From contig NZ_FTPR01000002.1 in NCBI RefSeq assembly GCF_900156505.1, forward strand, positions 62,001 to 126,000: a stretch of DNA of 64,000 bases. The letters run 5' to 3'. Shown one piece after another: positions 8,088 through 17,897 of the stretch. A program made the translations under genes and the position numbers. The notes under the pieces are model-generated. The model did not search any database. It had not been told where the DNA came from and saw only the letters and a list, made by a program, of their open reading frames with translations. Position 1 is the stretch's first letter, and each line of letters starts with the position of its first letter. Origin of the DNA: Yoonia rosea (GTDB taxonomy: Bacteria; Pseudomonadota; Alphaproteobacteria; Rhodobacterales; Rhodobacteraceae).

Positions 8088-9725
8088 ATGATGGCACTAA
8101 AATCCAGACTTTTCGTAACAACAGCCGCGGTGCTGATTGCGACCTCCGGCATGGTCTTTGCAGATGCGCACGCCACACACCCCGTGACCGGCGAGGCGCT
8201 GGCTTCGGATCAAACGTTTACCTACCGCGTGGGTGATGAAAGCCCGTCGATTGACCCGGGTCTGGTCGAAGACGTGGATGGCGCCGCTGTGGTGCGCGAC
8301 CTTTTTGAAGGTCTCTACAATCAGGATGCCGCAGGCAATCTGGTGCCTGGCGTCGCACTGAGCCACGAGGTCAGCGACGACGGTCTGATTTATACATTCA
8401 CGCTGCGCGACAATGCAAAGTGGTCCAACGGTGACACGGTGACGGCCGGTGATTTCGTCTACGCATGGCAGCGCGCCGCGTCGCCCGCGCTGGCATCGCC
8501 CTACAGCTGGTACATCGAACTGATGTCGATCGAAAACGGTGCCGCCGTCATTGCAGGTGACATGGAGCCATCCACACTTGGCGTCACAGCCATCGACGAC
8601 ACCACGCTCGAGGTCCGCCTGTCACAGCCTTTGCCATATTTCCCGCAAATGCTGACACATGGCACAACGTTCCCCGTCCACCAAGCGACCGTCGAAGAAT
8701 TCGGCAACGACTGGGTGCTGCCTGAAAACATGGTATCCAACGGCGCCTATGTCCTGACCGAGTTTGTCCCGCAAGAGCGTCTCGTCCGCGAGCGTAACCC
8801 GATGTATTGGGACAACGACAACACCATCATCGAACGTGTGGTCAAACTGGTGGTGCCCGATGAGAACGTCGCTCTGACACGCTATCTCGCTGGTGAACTG
8901 GACATGACCGACGTGCCCGCAGGCCAGTTCCCGCGCCTTTCGGAGCAATATCCCGACCAGGCCGTTTCCGTGCCAATGGCATGTTCCTACTATTACATGT
9001 TCAACCTGCGCGACGGTGCATCGCCTGAAATTCAGGACCCCAACGTACGCAAAGCCCTGAGCCTCGCCATCGACCGCGACATCATCGTAAACAACGTGCT
9101 CGCCGGTGGTCAGAAGGCCGCGTACACGTTTACACACTGGGCGACCGCTGGCTTCGAGACACCCGACATCCCGATGGCGACAATGACGCAGGCCGATCGG
9201 AACGCGATGGCGGTCGAGCTTTTGACCGAGGCCGGCTATGGTTCTGACAATCCGCTCAGCATTGATCTGGTCTATAATACCAACGATTCCCACCGTTCTG
9301 TTGCAATCGCAATCAGCCAGATGTGGAAGCAGACACTGGGTGTCGACACCACGTTAGCCAATCAGGAATGGCAGACTTTCCTCGAAGCCCGCTCGAACGG
9401 TGATTTTGAGGTCGCGCGCGGCGGTTGGTGTGCAGACTATAACGAGGCCTCGACCTTCCTTGACCTGATGCAGTCGGAATCGGGCTATAATGACAGCAAA
9501 TACGTGAACCCCGAGGTTGATGCGCTGCTGGCCGAGGCAAAGACATCCGCGAACCCGCAAGCCAACTATGACCGCGTTGAGGAATTCATCGCGCAGGATA
9601 CGCCGATTATTCCAATCTACCACTACGCCGCAGTCGATATGTTTGCGGAGAACCTCGAAGGCTGGCCCTACGAGAACTTTGAACAGACATGGTACTCCAA
9701 AGATCTCTACAAGATCTCCGAGTAA
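8088..9725 (+). CDS. oppA: Oligopeptide ABC transporter, substrate-binding protein
   Basis: A 545-residue periplasmic protein of solute-binding family 5. The signal peptide is about 25 residues (LKSRLFVTTAAVLIATSGMVFA). Family features include QTFTYRVGDESPSIDPG, the VVRDLFEGLYNQD segment and the YTFTLRDNAKWSNGDTVTAGDFVYAWQRAASP block that marks OppA/MppA-type binders. It captures peptides and delivers them to the OppBC channel. Start at ATG 8088 is preceded by GGGAG; upstream in-frame codons reach 7959 but would add a non-signal extension. A strong hairpin separates it from oppB. Confidence 0.93.
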   Translation: MMALKSRLFVTTAAVLIATSGMVFADAHATHPVTGEALASDQTFTYRVGDESPSIDPGLVEDVDGAAVVRDLFEGLYNQDAAGNLVPGVALSHEVSDDGLIYTFTLRDNAKWSNGDTVTAGDFVYAWQRAASPALASPYSWYIELMSIENGAAVIAGDMEPSTLGVTAIDDTTLEVRLSQPLPYFPQMLTHGTTFPVHQATVEEFGNDWVLPENMVSNGAYVLTEFVPQERLVRERNPMYWDNDNTIIERVVKLVVPDENVALTRYLAGELDMTDVPAGQFPRLSEQYPDQAVSVPMACSYYYMFNLRDGASPEIQDPNVRKALSLAIDRDIIVNNVLAGGQKAAYTFTHWATAGFETPDIPMATMTQADRNAMAVELLTEAGYGSDNPLSIDLVYNTNDSHRSVAIAISQMWKQTLGVDTTLANQEWQTFLEARSNGDFEVARGGWCADYNEASTFLDLMQSESGYNDSKYVNPEVDALLAEAKTSANPQANYDRVEEFIAQDTPIIPIYHYAAVDMFAENLEGWPYENFEQTWYSKDLYKISE

Positions 9726-9741
9726 TCGCTTGACGTGATGG

Positions 9742-9769
9742 ACCGCGCCCCACCCTTACGGGGCGCGGT
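9742..9769 (+). terminator. Stem-loop after oppA (partial terminator or RNA-stabilising hairpin)
   Basis: ACCGCGCCCC (9742-9751) and GGGGCGCGGT (9760-9769) form a perfect 10-bp stem with an 8-base loop, followed by TTTT. It is placed between the binding-protein gene and the permease genes, where such hairpins commonly stabilise the upstream message and limit read-through. Confidence 0.85.
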
Positions 9770-9795
9770 TTTCCCATTCTGTGAGGACCCCTGAC

Positions 9796-10719
9796 ATGCT
9801 GAGCTTCGTCTTCCGCCGCCTTGCCGTGGCCGTGCCGACCCTGTTGATATTGGTCGTCCTGTCCTTTCTCCTGATGTACGCAGCCCCCGGTGGCCCGTTC
9901 AATTCCGAACGCCCGCTACCCCCCGAGGTGCTTGCCAATATCGAGGCAAAATACGGGCTGGATCAGCCGTTCTGGAGGCAGATCGTCAATTACGTGGTCA
10001 GCGTGGTCACGCAATTCGATTTCGGGCCTTCTTTCCAATACAAAGACCGCAGCGTGAACGACGTGATCGCGCAAGGCTTCCCGGTCACGCTGACCTACGG
10101 GTTCTGGTCCTTTATCGTGGCCGTCACAGTGGGCGTGTCACTGGGGGTTGCCGCCGCAATCAAACAAAACTCATGGGTTGATTATTTCGCCGTTGGTGTG
10201 TCCATCGGCGCGCAGGTCCTGCCGAATTTCGTGATGGCCCCGCTTTTGCTGCTCGTCTTCACACTCTGGCTGGGATGGTTGCCCGGTGGTGGCTGGAACG
10301 GTGGCCAGTGGCAATTCCTGATCATGCCGGTGATCGCACTCTCAACATCCTACATGGCCTCGATTGCGCGGATCACGCGCTCATCGATGCTCGAAGTGTT
10401 GAACACCAATTTCATCCGCACCGCCCGCGCCAAAGGCCTGCCGATGCGCCGCGTCATCTGGAAACACGCGATGAAGCCCACAATGCTGCCGGTGCTATCC
10501 TATCTCGGGCCAGCCTTCGTCGGCATGATCACCGGTTCTGTTATCATTGATGTGTTCTTTTCCACCGGCGGCATTGGGCAGTTCTTTGTGAACTCTGCTT
10601 TCAACCGTGACTATTCTGTTATCATGGGGATCACCATTCTGGTGGGCACCCTGACAATCCTGTTCAACCTTCTGGTCGATGTCCTCTACGCGTGGATCGA
10701 CCCCAAGATCCGCTACTAA
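9796..10719 (+). CDS. oppB: Oligopeptide ABC transporter permease OppB
   Basis: A 307-residue inner-membrane protein starting MLSFVFRRLAVAVPTLLILVVLSFLLM, the typical first transmembrane segment of OppB/DppB, with about six helices in all. The inner-membrane EAA loop (RTARAKGLPMRRVIWKHAMKP near residue 215) contacts the ATPases. An in-frame GTG at 9781 exists, but GAGGA lies between it and the ATG at 9796, favouring the latter. Second gene of oppABCDF. Confidence 0.93.
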   Translation: MLSFVFRRLAVAVPTLLILVVLSFLLMYAAPGGPFNSERPLPPEVLANIEAKYGLDQPFWRQIVNYVVSVVTQFDFGPSFQYKDRSVNDVIAQGFPVTLTYGFWSFIVAVTVGVSLGVAAAIKQNSWVDYFAVGVSIGAQVLPNFVMAPLLLLVFTLWLGWLPGGGWNGGQWQFLIMPVIALSTSYMASIARITRSSMLEVLNTNFIRTARAKGLPMRRVIWKHAMKPTMLPVLSYLGPAFVGMITGSVIIDVFFSTGGIGQFFVNSAFNRDYSVIMGITILVGTLTILFNLLVDVLYAWIDPKIRY

Positions 10720-10731
10720 GGGGGCTGTGTG

Positions 10732-11658
10732 ATGTTACCCAACAGAGCAGCCGTCGAAGGCATTGCCGAAAATATGCAACTGGCCGAGGTCAAAGGCCGG
10801 TCACTCTGGGCCGATGCGCGCACACGGTTCTTGCGCAACCGCGCCGCTGTGATTTCGCTTATCATGCTATGTGCCGTGGCAGGCTTTGCGCTCTTCGGGG
10901 GGCTTGTCGCGCAATACGAGGGTGATTTCGTCAACTTCAGCCTGATCGGCAGCAACGCATACCTTGGCGTCCCGTCCCTTGAGACAGGGCACTATTTCGG
11001 CACCGACAGCAACGGGCGCGACCTGTTCGCACGCACCGTGCAGGGAACCGGTATTTCACTGATGGTCGGTGTCGTAGGGGCCTTGGTCGCCGTCATCGTC
11101 GGCACGCTTTATGGGGCAACCGCAGGCTACTATGGCGGACGCATTGACGGGATCATGATGCGGATCGTCGATGTGCTGATGTCGATCCCGTTCATGTTCG
11201 TGCTGATCCTGATGCTGGTGATCTTCGGCCGCTCGATCTTTATGCTGTTTCTTGGCATCGGGCTGATCTCCTGGCTTGATATGGCGCGGATCGCGCGGGG
11301 GCAGACACTCACCATCAAGAACAAGGAATTCGTCGAAGTGGCGGTAGCCACCGGCGTGCGCCCCAGCAAGATTATCCTGCGCCATATCGTACCGAACCTT
11401 CTGGGCATCGTGATCGTCTACGCCACGTTGCTGGTGCCCAATATGATCATTTTCGAAAGCTTTATCAGCTTCTTGGGCCTCGGCGTTCAAGAACCCGCCA
11501 CCTCGCTGGGTGCTTTGATCAACGAAGGCTCGCGCACCATGCAGTTCGGCTATTACTGGCAGATCGCCTTCCCGCTTTTCTTTTTCATCATCACCATCTT
11601 CGCCTTCTTCTTTGTCGGCGACGGTCTGCGCGACGCGCTTGACCCCAAGGACCGCTAG
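10732..11658 (+). CDS. oppC: Oligopeptide ABC transporter permease OppC
   Basis: A 308-residue inner-membrane permease with the N-terminal OppC segment (FLRNRAAVISLIMLCAVAGFALFG near residues 34-57), the HYFGTDSNGRDLFARTVQGT motif and a C-terminal EAA loop (EFVEVAVATGVRPSKIILRHIVPN). Together with OppB it forms the channel. ATG 10732 is chosen; a GTG one codon upstream is possible. Twelve bases separate it from oppB. Confidence 0.93.
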   Translation: MLPNRAAVEGIAENMQLAEVKGRSLWADARTRFLRNRAAVISLIMLCAVAGFALFGGLVAQYEGDFVNFSLIGSNAYLGVPSLETGHYFGTDSNGRDLFARTVQGTGISLMVGVVGALVAVIVGTLYGATAGYYGGRIDGIMMRIVDVLMSIPFMFVLILMLVIFGRSIFMLFLGIGLISWLDMARIARGQTLTIKNKEFVEVAVATGVRPSKIILRHIVPNLLGIVIVYATLLVPNMIIFESFISFLGLGVQEPATSLGALINEGSRTMQFGYYWQIAFPLFFFIITIFAFFFVGDGLRDALDPKDR

Positions 11659-11660
11659 AT

Positions 11661-12626
11661 ATGAGCCTGTTGGAAATCGAAGACCTCAAAGTCACCTTCA
11701 CTACGGCCGATGGCGATGTGAACGCAGTGAACGGCGTCAGCTTCCATATCGACAAGGGCGAAACCCTTGCGATTGTCGGCGAGAGCGGGTCCGGCAAAAG
11801 CCAGACCGCCTTTGCCACGATGGGGCTTTTGGCCAAGAACGGGCGCGCCACGGGGAAGGCCCGCTTTGACGGTCAGGACCTGTTGCAAATGTCGCAGCGC
11901 GAATTCAACGCGATCCGCAGCAAGGACATCGCGATGATCTTTCAAGACCCCATGACCTCGCTCAACCCCTATCTCAAGGTCAGCGACCAGATGGCCGAGG
12001 TGCTGATGCTGCACAAAGGCATCGGCAAATCCCAGGCGGTGCAGGAATCAGCGCACATGCTTGACGCCGTGCGCATCCCGGATGCGCGTGCACGGATCAC
12101 CATGTACCCGCATGAATTTTCGGGCGGGATGCGCCAGCGGATCATGATCGCCATGTCGCTTCTGTGCCAACCCCGCCTTTTGATCGCGGATGAACCGACG
12201 ACCGCGCTTGATGTAACCGTGCAGGCACAGATCATGCAGCTACTGGGCGATATCCGTCAGGATTTCGGCACCGCTGTGATCCTGATTACCCATGACCTTG
12301 GTGTCGTCGCTGGTTTTTGCGACCGCACGCTGGTGATGTACGGCGGGCAGGTCATGGAAGAAGGCACCACCGATGATATTTTCGCCACCCCCGCCCACCC
12401 CTATACCAGCGGGCTGCTCAAGGCCGTGCCGCGTCTGGATCGCGATGATGGCGACCTTCTGACCATCGCCGGCGAACCGCCGGACATGTCGAACCTGCCC
12501 ACTGGCTGCCCCTTTTCGCCGCGCTGCGTGGTCAGCCTTGATCACTGCAGCAACCAGCGCCCCGCGATGGAAACCACCGGCAACCGTCGCCGTGCCTGTC
12601 ACCTTCCCGCAAGCGAGGTCGCATAA
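11661..12626 (+). CDS. oppD: Oligopeptide ABC transporter ATP-binding protein OppD
   Basis: A 321-residue ATPase with Walker A GESGSGKSQ (about 34-42), signature FSGGMRQR, Walker B LLIADEPTTALDV and switch His in ILITHDLGV. The C-terminal oligopeptide-transporter domain (HPYTSGLLKAVPRL, then a Cys-containing GCPFSPRC segment) is present. It pairs with OppF to drive peptide import. It begins two bases after the oppC stop and ends overlapping oppF by one base. Confidence 0.94.
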   Translation: MSLLEIEDLKVTFTTADGDVNAVNGVSFHIDKGETLAIVGESGSGKSQTAFATMGLLAKNGRATGKARFDGQDLLQMSQREFNAIRSKDIAMIFQDPMTSLNPYLKVSDQMAEVLMLHKGIGKSQAVQESAHMLDAVRIPDARARITMYPHEFSGGMRQRIMIAMSLLCQPRLLIADEPTTALDVTVQAQIMQLLGDIRQDFGTAVILITHDLGVVAGFCDRTLVMYGGQVMEEGTTDDIFATPAHPYTSGLLKAVPRLDRDDGDLLTIAGEPPDMSNLPTGCPFSPRCVVSLDHCSNQRPAMETTGNRRRACHLPASEVA

Positions 12627-13633
12627 TGGACCCCCTTCTGTCAGTCCGTAACCTCTCGGTCACTTTCGATGTCGCAAAACCCGGCGCATGGCCGTGGACA
12701 CCACCGCGCAAACTACACGCCGTTTCCGAAGTATCGTTCGAGCTGAAACCGGGGGAATGCCTTGGCATAGTGGGCGAAAGCGGCTCGGGCAAATCCACAC
12801 TCGCGCGCGCCATCGTCGGCACGATCCCCTCCTCTGGCGGGAACATCTTCTTCGAAGGCGCGGACCTTGCCAACATGGATACGCGCGACCGCCGCGTGCA
12901 CCGCCGCGATGTGCAGATGATCTTTCAAGACCCGCTTGCCGCGCTGAACCCGCGGATGACCGTGGGCGAGATCATTGCTGAGCCACTGATCACCCATGAG
13001 CCGAACACCCCCCGCGCCGAGGTCAAAAAACGTGTCGGTGCATTGATGGAACGGGTCGGCCTGCTGCCCAATCTGATCAACCGTTATCCCCATGAGTTCT
13101 CGGGCGGCCAATGTCAGCGGATCGGGATCGCCCGTGCGCTGATCCTGAAACCGAAACTGATCATCTGCGACGAACCCGTCTCGGCGCTCGATGTGTCGGT
13201 GCAGGCGCAAGTGATCAACCTGCTGATGGAATTGCAGCGCGACATGGGGTTGTCGATGATCTTCATTGCGCACGACCTGAGCGTGGTAAAACACATCAGT
13301 GACCGCACGCTGGTGCTCTATCTGGGCCGCGTGATGGAAATGGCAGAGAGCCGCAAACTCACGACGTTGCCGGAACACCCTTATACGCAGGCGCTGATCG
13401 CCTCGGTCCCGATCCCCGATCCGGTACTCGAACGCGCACGCCCGCGCCCCGTCCTTGAGGGCGAGTTGCCATCACCGCTGTCACCCCCCTCAGGCTGCGT
13501 GTTCCGCACCCGCTGCCCCAAGGCACAACCCTCCTGCGCGGGCGCACGACCCATGCTTGAAGACATCGGCGGCAACCACCTTGTGGCTTGCCCGTTCCAC
13601 GAAGCAGAACAAGTCCTGGCAGTCGGCACCTAG
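12626..13633 (+). CDS. oppF: Oligopeptide ABC transporter ATP-binding protein OppF
   Basis: A 335-residue ATPase with Walker A GESGSGKST (about 50-58), signature FSGGQCQRIGIARAL, Walker B LIICDEPVSALDV and switch His in IFIAHDLSVV. The C-terminal oligopeptide domain with the Cys-containing CVFRTRCPKAQPSC segment is complete. Last gene of the opp operon; ATG overlaps the oppD stop (TAATG). Confidence 0.94.
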   Translation: MDPLLSVRNLSVTFDVAKPGAWPWTPPRKLHAVSEVSFELKPGECLGIVGESGSGKSTLARAIVGTIPSSGGNIFFEGADLANMDTRDRRVHRRDVQMIFQDPLAALNPRMTVGEIIAEPLITHEPNTPRAEVKKRVGALMERVGLLPNLINRYPHEFSGGQCQRIGIARALILKPKLIICDEPVSALDVSVQAQVINLLMELQRDMGLSMIFIAHDLSVVKHISDRTLVLYLGRVMEMAESRKLTTLPEHPYTQALIASVPIPDPVLERARPRPVLEGELPSPLSPPSGCVFRTRCPKAQPSCAGARPMLEDIGGNHLVACPFHEAEQVLAVGT

Positions 13634-13647
13634 CGAAGCAACGCTAG
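13630..13647. terminator. Small hairpin spanning two convergent stop codons
   Basis: CTAGCG (13630-13635) and CGCTAG (13642-13647) pair across AAGCAA and include the TAG stops of oppF and, on the other strand, tamB. A 6-bp stem without a T-run is weak evidence for a terminator. Confidence 0.3.
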
Positions 13648-16600
13648 TAATCACGCTCGTAAAAAAGCCCGATGCTGGTATCACCCGCCTGATTCACGCT
13701 GCCTTTGGCCGTCACCTCCGAGGTGACATCAAGGTTCAGGTTGATCTCTGTTTCACCGGTACTTGTGACCGTCACATCGGTATAGACGTTTTCCGACACA
13801 TAGGCCCCCGCCCGCACGGCGGCATTGCCTTCGTCGTCGGTGGTCACATCAAAATCATCAAGTCCGACCCGTTGGCGGAAACTGTCAAGCGCACCACCCC
13901 CGCGCCCTGCCAAAGTACTGATGGCCGAGGCAAGTTGCACAGCTTGCAAAGGGCTGATGCTTTCCAGATCACGTCCGAAAATCAGCTGCGATAACACCTC
14001 GTCCTGCGGCAGTTCCGGCACCGACAAGAAACTGACCTCGGGCGCACCGGCGGGGCCCTCGACAACGATGCTGATCACTGTGCCGGTATCTGTTTCCGTG
14101 GTCGCCACAAGGCGCAGGAACGGGGCAAAATCGCCCTGAAGCGTAGCCGTCCCCTCATCCAGTTCAAAGCGCTGTTGCAAGATGTCGATCCGCCCGCGGA
14201 TCAGCTCGAACCGGCCCACAGGGATCACATCATTGCTGGTGCCACCAATTGTCAGGCTCCCGCCCAATTCTGCATCAAGGCCACGGCCGCGAATAAAGAT
14301 ACGCGACGGTGCATTGATGACGATATCCAGCGGAAACGCCGGTCCACTGCCGCCCGTACCGGCATTCTGTGAACCGTTGCCGTTGACCACTCCGGCCCGC
14401 TGCAACGTGCGCCGGACTGCGGCAGAGGCATCGACATGCCGGACATCGGGCAAATCGCCCAGTGAACTGATTGAAGACGACGGCACCTGCACATTTGTCT
14501 CGCCAAGCTGCAATCGCCCTGAAATCCGTGCGCCACCGCTTAGCGGACCGGTGAGGTTAATCGCGCCCGCAACACGTGACGAATAAAGGTCGGGGTCCTG
14601 CAATACCATATCGTTCAACGCGACCGTGATGTCTGCCTGATTGGGCGCCGTCAGCGCAACAGGTCCGCTAATCGAAATACTGCCCCCACTTTCGACACGG
14701 GTCCGCAAATCAATCTGCGCACTGCCATTCGCCATACTGATACCACCCGCAATATCCGTCAGCGCCTCACCCAGGTTCGGTGCGGCCAAACGCCCGTCCG
14801 AGAAGGTAATCTGCCCTGCCAAAGACGACAGGGCGGGTGGTCCGTTCACACTCAGATCGAAATTCGCAAGTCCGCTGAGACGCCGCGGATCAATCGCTGT
14901 ATTTGCCAAGGCCAAAGGCGCGCTGCCATCGACATCAATCGCGAGCGTGCCATTCTGGCTCACATCCCCCACAATCTGTGCATTCAACCCGCCCGGGCCG
15001 GTGCCCGTTGCATCAATGCCCCACGTGCCGTTTTCATCCAAAGAGGCTGACCCGCGCGCACGGATCGGTCCGCTGATCTGATCTGTCAGAATGCCCACGT
15101 CGCGCAAACTGGCGTTGAACCGGCCCTGACCGAAACCGGCCGCCCCGTTGAGCGCGCCCACGACCGACAATTCACGGGTGGACACCTCTAATGTCCGCAC
15201 CGCCAGAACCTCATCCGCGAATGACACAGTCGCGTTAATGCGGCCTGTTCCCGCCAAAAGCGCGTCAGCAGTCGGGTTGCCAATACGCAGGTCTTCGCTG
15301 CGCAGGTTCACTTGGGTATCAAAGCGGGTCAGGTCAGGCAGCAGGCTCCCTGATGCTGTCAGATCAACACTGCCTGCCAACGGTTGACCGATCAGCGTGG
15401 CAAAAGCTCCAAGGCTCTCGACCTGCAGGTCCAGATCACCGGTGACTTCGCGCGCATTTTCGGGGGATGCCACTGTTGCGGTCAGCCCCACATCTGTCCC
15501 CGGCCCCGAAGCGCGCAGCGTCACATCGGTTGCATCCATCGGCGCAGGCACAGCAGTCAGGTCCACGGTCACCGGCCCGCTCAGGCTGGGATCAAGCAAG
15601 GCGGCATCATCGATCCGGAACGAAAGATCCGCCGTGTTCGCGCCCGTCAGCGACACATCTGCATCACCGCGCAGCGACATTGCAGGCGTCTGGACCAGCA
15701 GATCACCGATCCCGAACCGTCCGGCACCCACATGCGAAAGTGCCGCTGTAAAACTGCCGTCGCCGCTCAGTAAAGGGTCGACGCGCGCGACACCCGTCAC
15801 CAGATCGCGTGTTTCACCGCGCACATCCACGTCAAACCTCTGCCCATCCGCAAGCAGCACACCATTGCCCTCAACCGACAAAGCACCGGCCAAGGGCCGC
15901 CCAGCCAAACCGGCATAGCGCGTCAGATCGCTGATCTCGGCGGCGAGGGCTGCGTTGAGCGTCTGCCCTGTTTCAGCGGGATTAACGGTTCCGCTGGTTT
16001 CAAATGTCGCCGCAGGGCCGGTACCGCTCAGGGCAAATTCGATCCTGCCATCCGCACGCCGTGTCACGTCACCCGCCACGGCGGCGGGTCCTGACAGCGC
16101 TGGCAGAACGAGGGCGACATCGCGCAGGCTTGCATTGATCCGTGCATCTGCCCCGTCGCTGGTCAACGCCGCACTGGCACGGATGCTGGCCGCATCAGTG
16201 TTTACCCGCAGACCCTCAAGCCGCGTGCCTTCGGTATCCCGCACCGCAGTCGCCGCGAAGGTCCCCGTGCCGGCCAAAATGCGGTCTGCCTCGGGAATAT
16301 CTACAGACAGATCACTGGTTTCCCCGGACACCACGAAATTGAACAGACCATCCAGCGGCGTCATATTCGCCAGCACGGCCAGTTCGGCCGCTCCCCCGAT
16401 ATCGCGCCCCGCGAGTGTGGAAAACCGCCCCAACCCAGCGATACCGACATTCATTGTGGCATTGGTGCGGAAACCGGCATCCGCGCCCTCGATCGTCGCC
16501 TGCGCCTGCGCGTCCAGCCCGGCACCACCCAGCGTGAACCGCGTGATCTCTATCGGCGCGCCCTCAACGCGCGACGCGTTGAATTCGCCGCCAATCTCGT

Positions 16601-17897
16601 CTCCAAAGGCCTGCGCCGCACCTGCATCATCCAGTTGCAGGCCGGTCGCGCCATAGGCAAGATCAGCTGTGAAAAGTCCCTGTTGCGCCCCTTCGCCAGA
16701 GCGTAACAAACCCCCGCCCTGCAGGCGCAGCGTATCAATCCCAAGACCGGGGCGTTCCAGACCCGCAACGCTGATATCAGCGCGCCACGTGTCTGCGACC
16801 GCCGCGTCATAGCTGATCGCCAAATCCATGCCATCCACAAAGGTACGTGGGCCACTGAGCGGCAACAAAACGGGATCATTGTCCAAAGCGGTAATGCCCC
16901 CGTTCAGATCAATCACCGCGGGCCAACCCGCACTGTCAATCTGTACCGCGCCAATCAACGCCACGCGGCCCGCATCCAGCGCAAGCTGCTGCACATCAAT
17001 GCGCCCGTCTGCCGCCTGCACGACCTGCGCAGACAGGCTGGCGTCATTGCCAAAGAACCCTTGGTATTCGGGCAAAAACAGCGGGCTGATATCACCACCA
17101 ATATCCAGCGAAATGCGGCGCGCGTCCCCTGCGCTGGACAGGCCAAAGTTACCCGTCAGGCGGTCCTGTCCATCCGTCGCAATTGCCAAAGTCGCCGCAT
17201 AATCGTCCAGCGGCGCTGCACCCGCGACTTCCAATTTGACTGCGGGCCTGCCGGGCAAATCAATCAGCCGCGCTACAATGCCATCGGGCCCCTCATCAAG
17301 GTTCAGGAACAGATCGAGCAGGCGGGTCTCGTTCACAAAACTGCCGTTGATCTCGAAGACACCCGATTTATCGCCCAAGCGCTCGGCGTTGAGCGCCACA
17401 GTCCCTTCGCCATCCGCCAGCTGCGCAGATCCGTTCAGCGACACCGTGATCGGTTCGCCCAAAAACGCCTCGCCCAGCTCGACGCTGTCGATACGCAGCT
17501 GATCAAGGGACACGCTGACCGGCAGTTCCGGCAAGGAAAACGGCTGTGCCTCCGGCGCGGGGCCCGTGTTTTCCGACAAGGGCGGGCGTGATACGATAAT
17601 CCGCGCAGCGCTCAATTCGCTGACATCAATGACCCCCCGCAACAGTGCTGTTCGTCGCCAGTTCAGTACGATGTCTTCGAGCGTCAGCCAGACACCTTCC
17701 GCATCGGCAATCGTCAGCACGTCAATGGTTGCCTCGGAACTCAGCGCGCCCTCGAACCCCTGAATGTTCACCTGACGGCTAACACCGGACAGGTTTTCCT
17801 CGATCAAACCCGCCAGATAGCCCTCGTCGTCATCTTCTTGTGCTGACGCGGTAAAAGGGGCGGCGCAAAGCGCACCTATGATCAAAAATCGTTTCAA
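13644..17897 (-). CDS. tamB: Translocation and assembly module protein TamB (DUF490)
   Basis: A 1417-residue, mostly beta-strand protein with an N-terminal signal/anchor (MKRFLIIGALCAAPFTASA) and a long run of repetitive AsmA/TamB-like strands. The conserved C-terminal DUF490 region is visible: GGSLTIGG, PVGRFELIRGRIDILQQRF, PELPQDEVLSQLIFGRD and the closing SIGLFYERDY. TamB spans the periplasm and works with TamA in outer-membrane biogenesis, in transport of outer-membrane proteins and probably lipids. It follows tamA with a four-base ATGA overlap. Confidence 0.95.
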   Translation of the reverse strand: MKRFLIIGALCAAPFTASAQEDDDEGYLAGLIEENLSGVSRQVNIQGFEGALSSEATIDVLTIADAEGVWLTLEDIVLNWRRTALLRGVIDVSELSAARIIVSRPPLSENTGPAPEAQPFSLPELPVSVSLDQLRIDSVELGEAFLGEPITVSLNGSAQLADGEGTVALNAERLGDKSGVFEINGSFVNETRLLDLFLNLDEGPDGIVARLIDLPGRPAVKLEVAGAAPLDDYAATLAIATDGQDRLTGNFGLSSAGDARRISLDIGGDISPLFLPEYQGFFGNDASLSAQVVQAADGRIDVQQLALDAGRVALIGAVQIDSAGWPAVIDLNGGITALDNDPVLLPLSGPRTFVDGMDLAISYDAAVADTWRADISVAGLERPGLGIDTLRLQGGGLLRSGEGAQQGLFTADLAYGATGLQLDDAGAAQAFGDEIGGEFNASRVEGAPIEITRFTLGGAGLDAQAQATIEGADAGFRTNATMNVGIAGLGRFSTLAGRDIGGAAELAVLANMTPLDGLFNFVVSGETSDLSVDIPEADRILAGTGTFAATAVRDTEGTRLEGLRVNTDAASIRASAALTSDGADARINASLRDVALVLPALSGPAAVAGDVTRRADGRIEFALSGTGPAATFETSGTVNPAETGQTLNAALAAEISDLTRYAGLAGRPLAGALSVEGNGVLLADGQRFDVDVRGETRDLVTGVARVDPLLSGDGSFTAALSHVGAGRFGIGDLLVQTPAMSLRGDADVSLTGANTADLSFRIDDAALLDPSLSGPVTVDLTAVPAPMDATDVTLRASGPGTDVGLTATVASPENAREVTGDLDLQVESLGAFATLIGQPLAGSVDLTASGSLLPDLTRFDTQVNLRSEDLRIGNPTADALLAGTGRINATVSFADEVLAVRTLEVSTRELSVVGALNGAAGFGQGRFNASLRDVGILTDQISGPIRARGSASLDENGTWGIDATGTGPGGLNAQIVGDVSQNGTLAIDVDGSAPLALANTAIDPRRLSGLANFDLSVNGPPALSSLAGQITFSDGRLAAPNLGEALTDIAGGISMANGSAQIDLRTRVESGGSISISGPVALTAPNQADITVALNDMVLQDPDLYSSRVAGAINLTGPLSGGARISGRLQLGETNVQVPSSSISSLGDLPDVRHVDASAAVRRTLQRAGVVNGNGSQNAGTGGSGPAFPLDIVINAPSRIFIRGRGLDAELGGSLTIGGTSNDVIPVGRFELIRGRIDILQQRFELDEGTATLQGDFAPFLRLVATTETDTGTVISIVVEGPAGAPEVSFLSVPELPQDEVLSQLIFGRDLESISPLQAVQLASAISTLAGRGGGALDSFRQRVGLDDFDVTTDDEGNAAVRAGAYVSENVYTDVTVTSTGETEINLNLDVTSEVTAKGSVNQAGDTSIGLFYERDY

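Noticed and set aside
13825..17763. Many plus-strand open frames opposite tamB and tamA
   Set aside because: They are antisense shadows of a continuous, family-consistent tamB/tamA reading frame; none has recognisable domains or signals.
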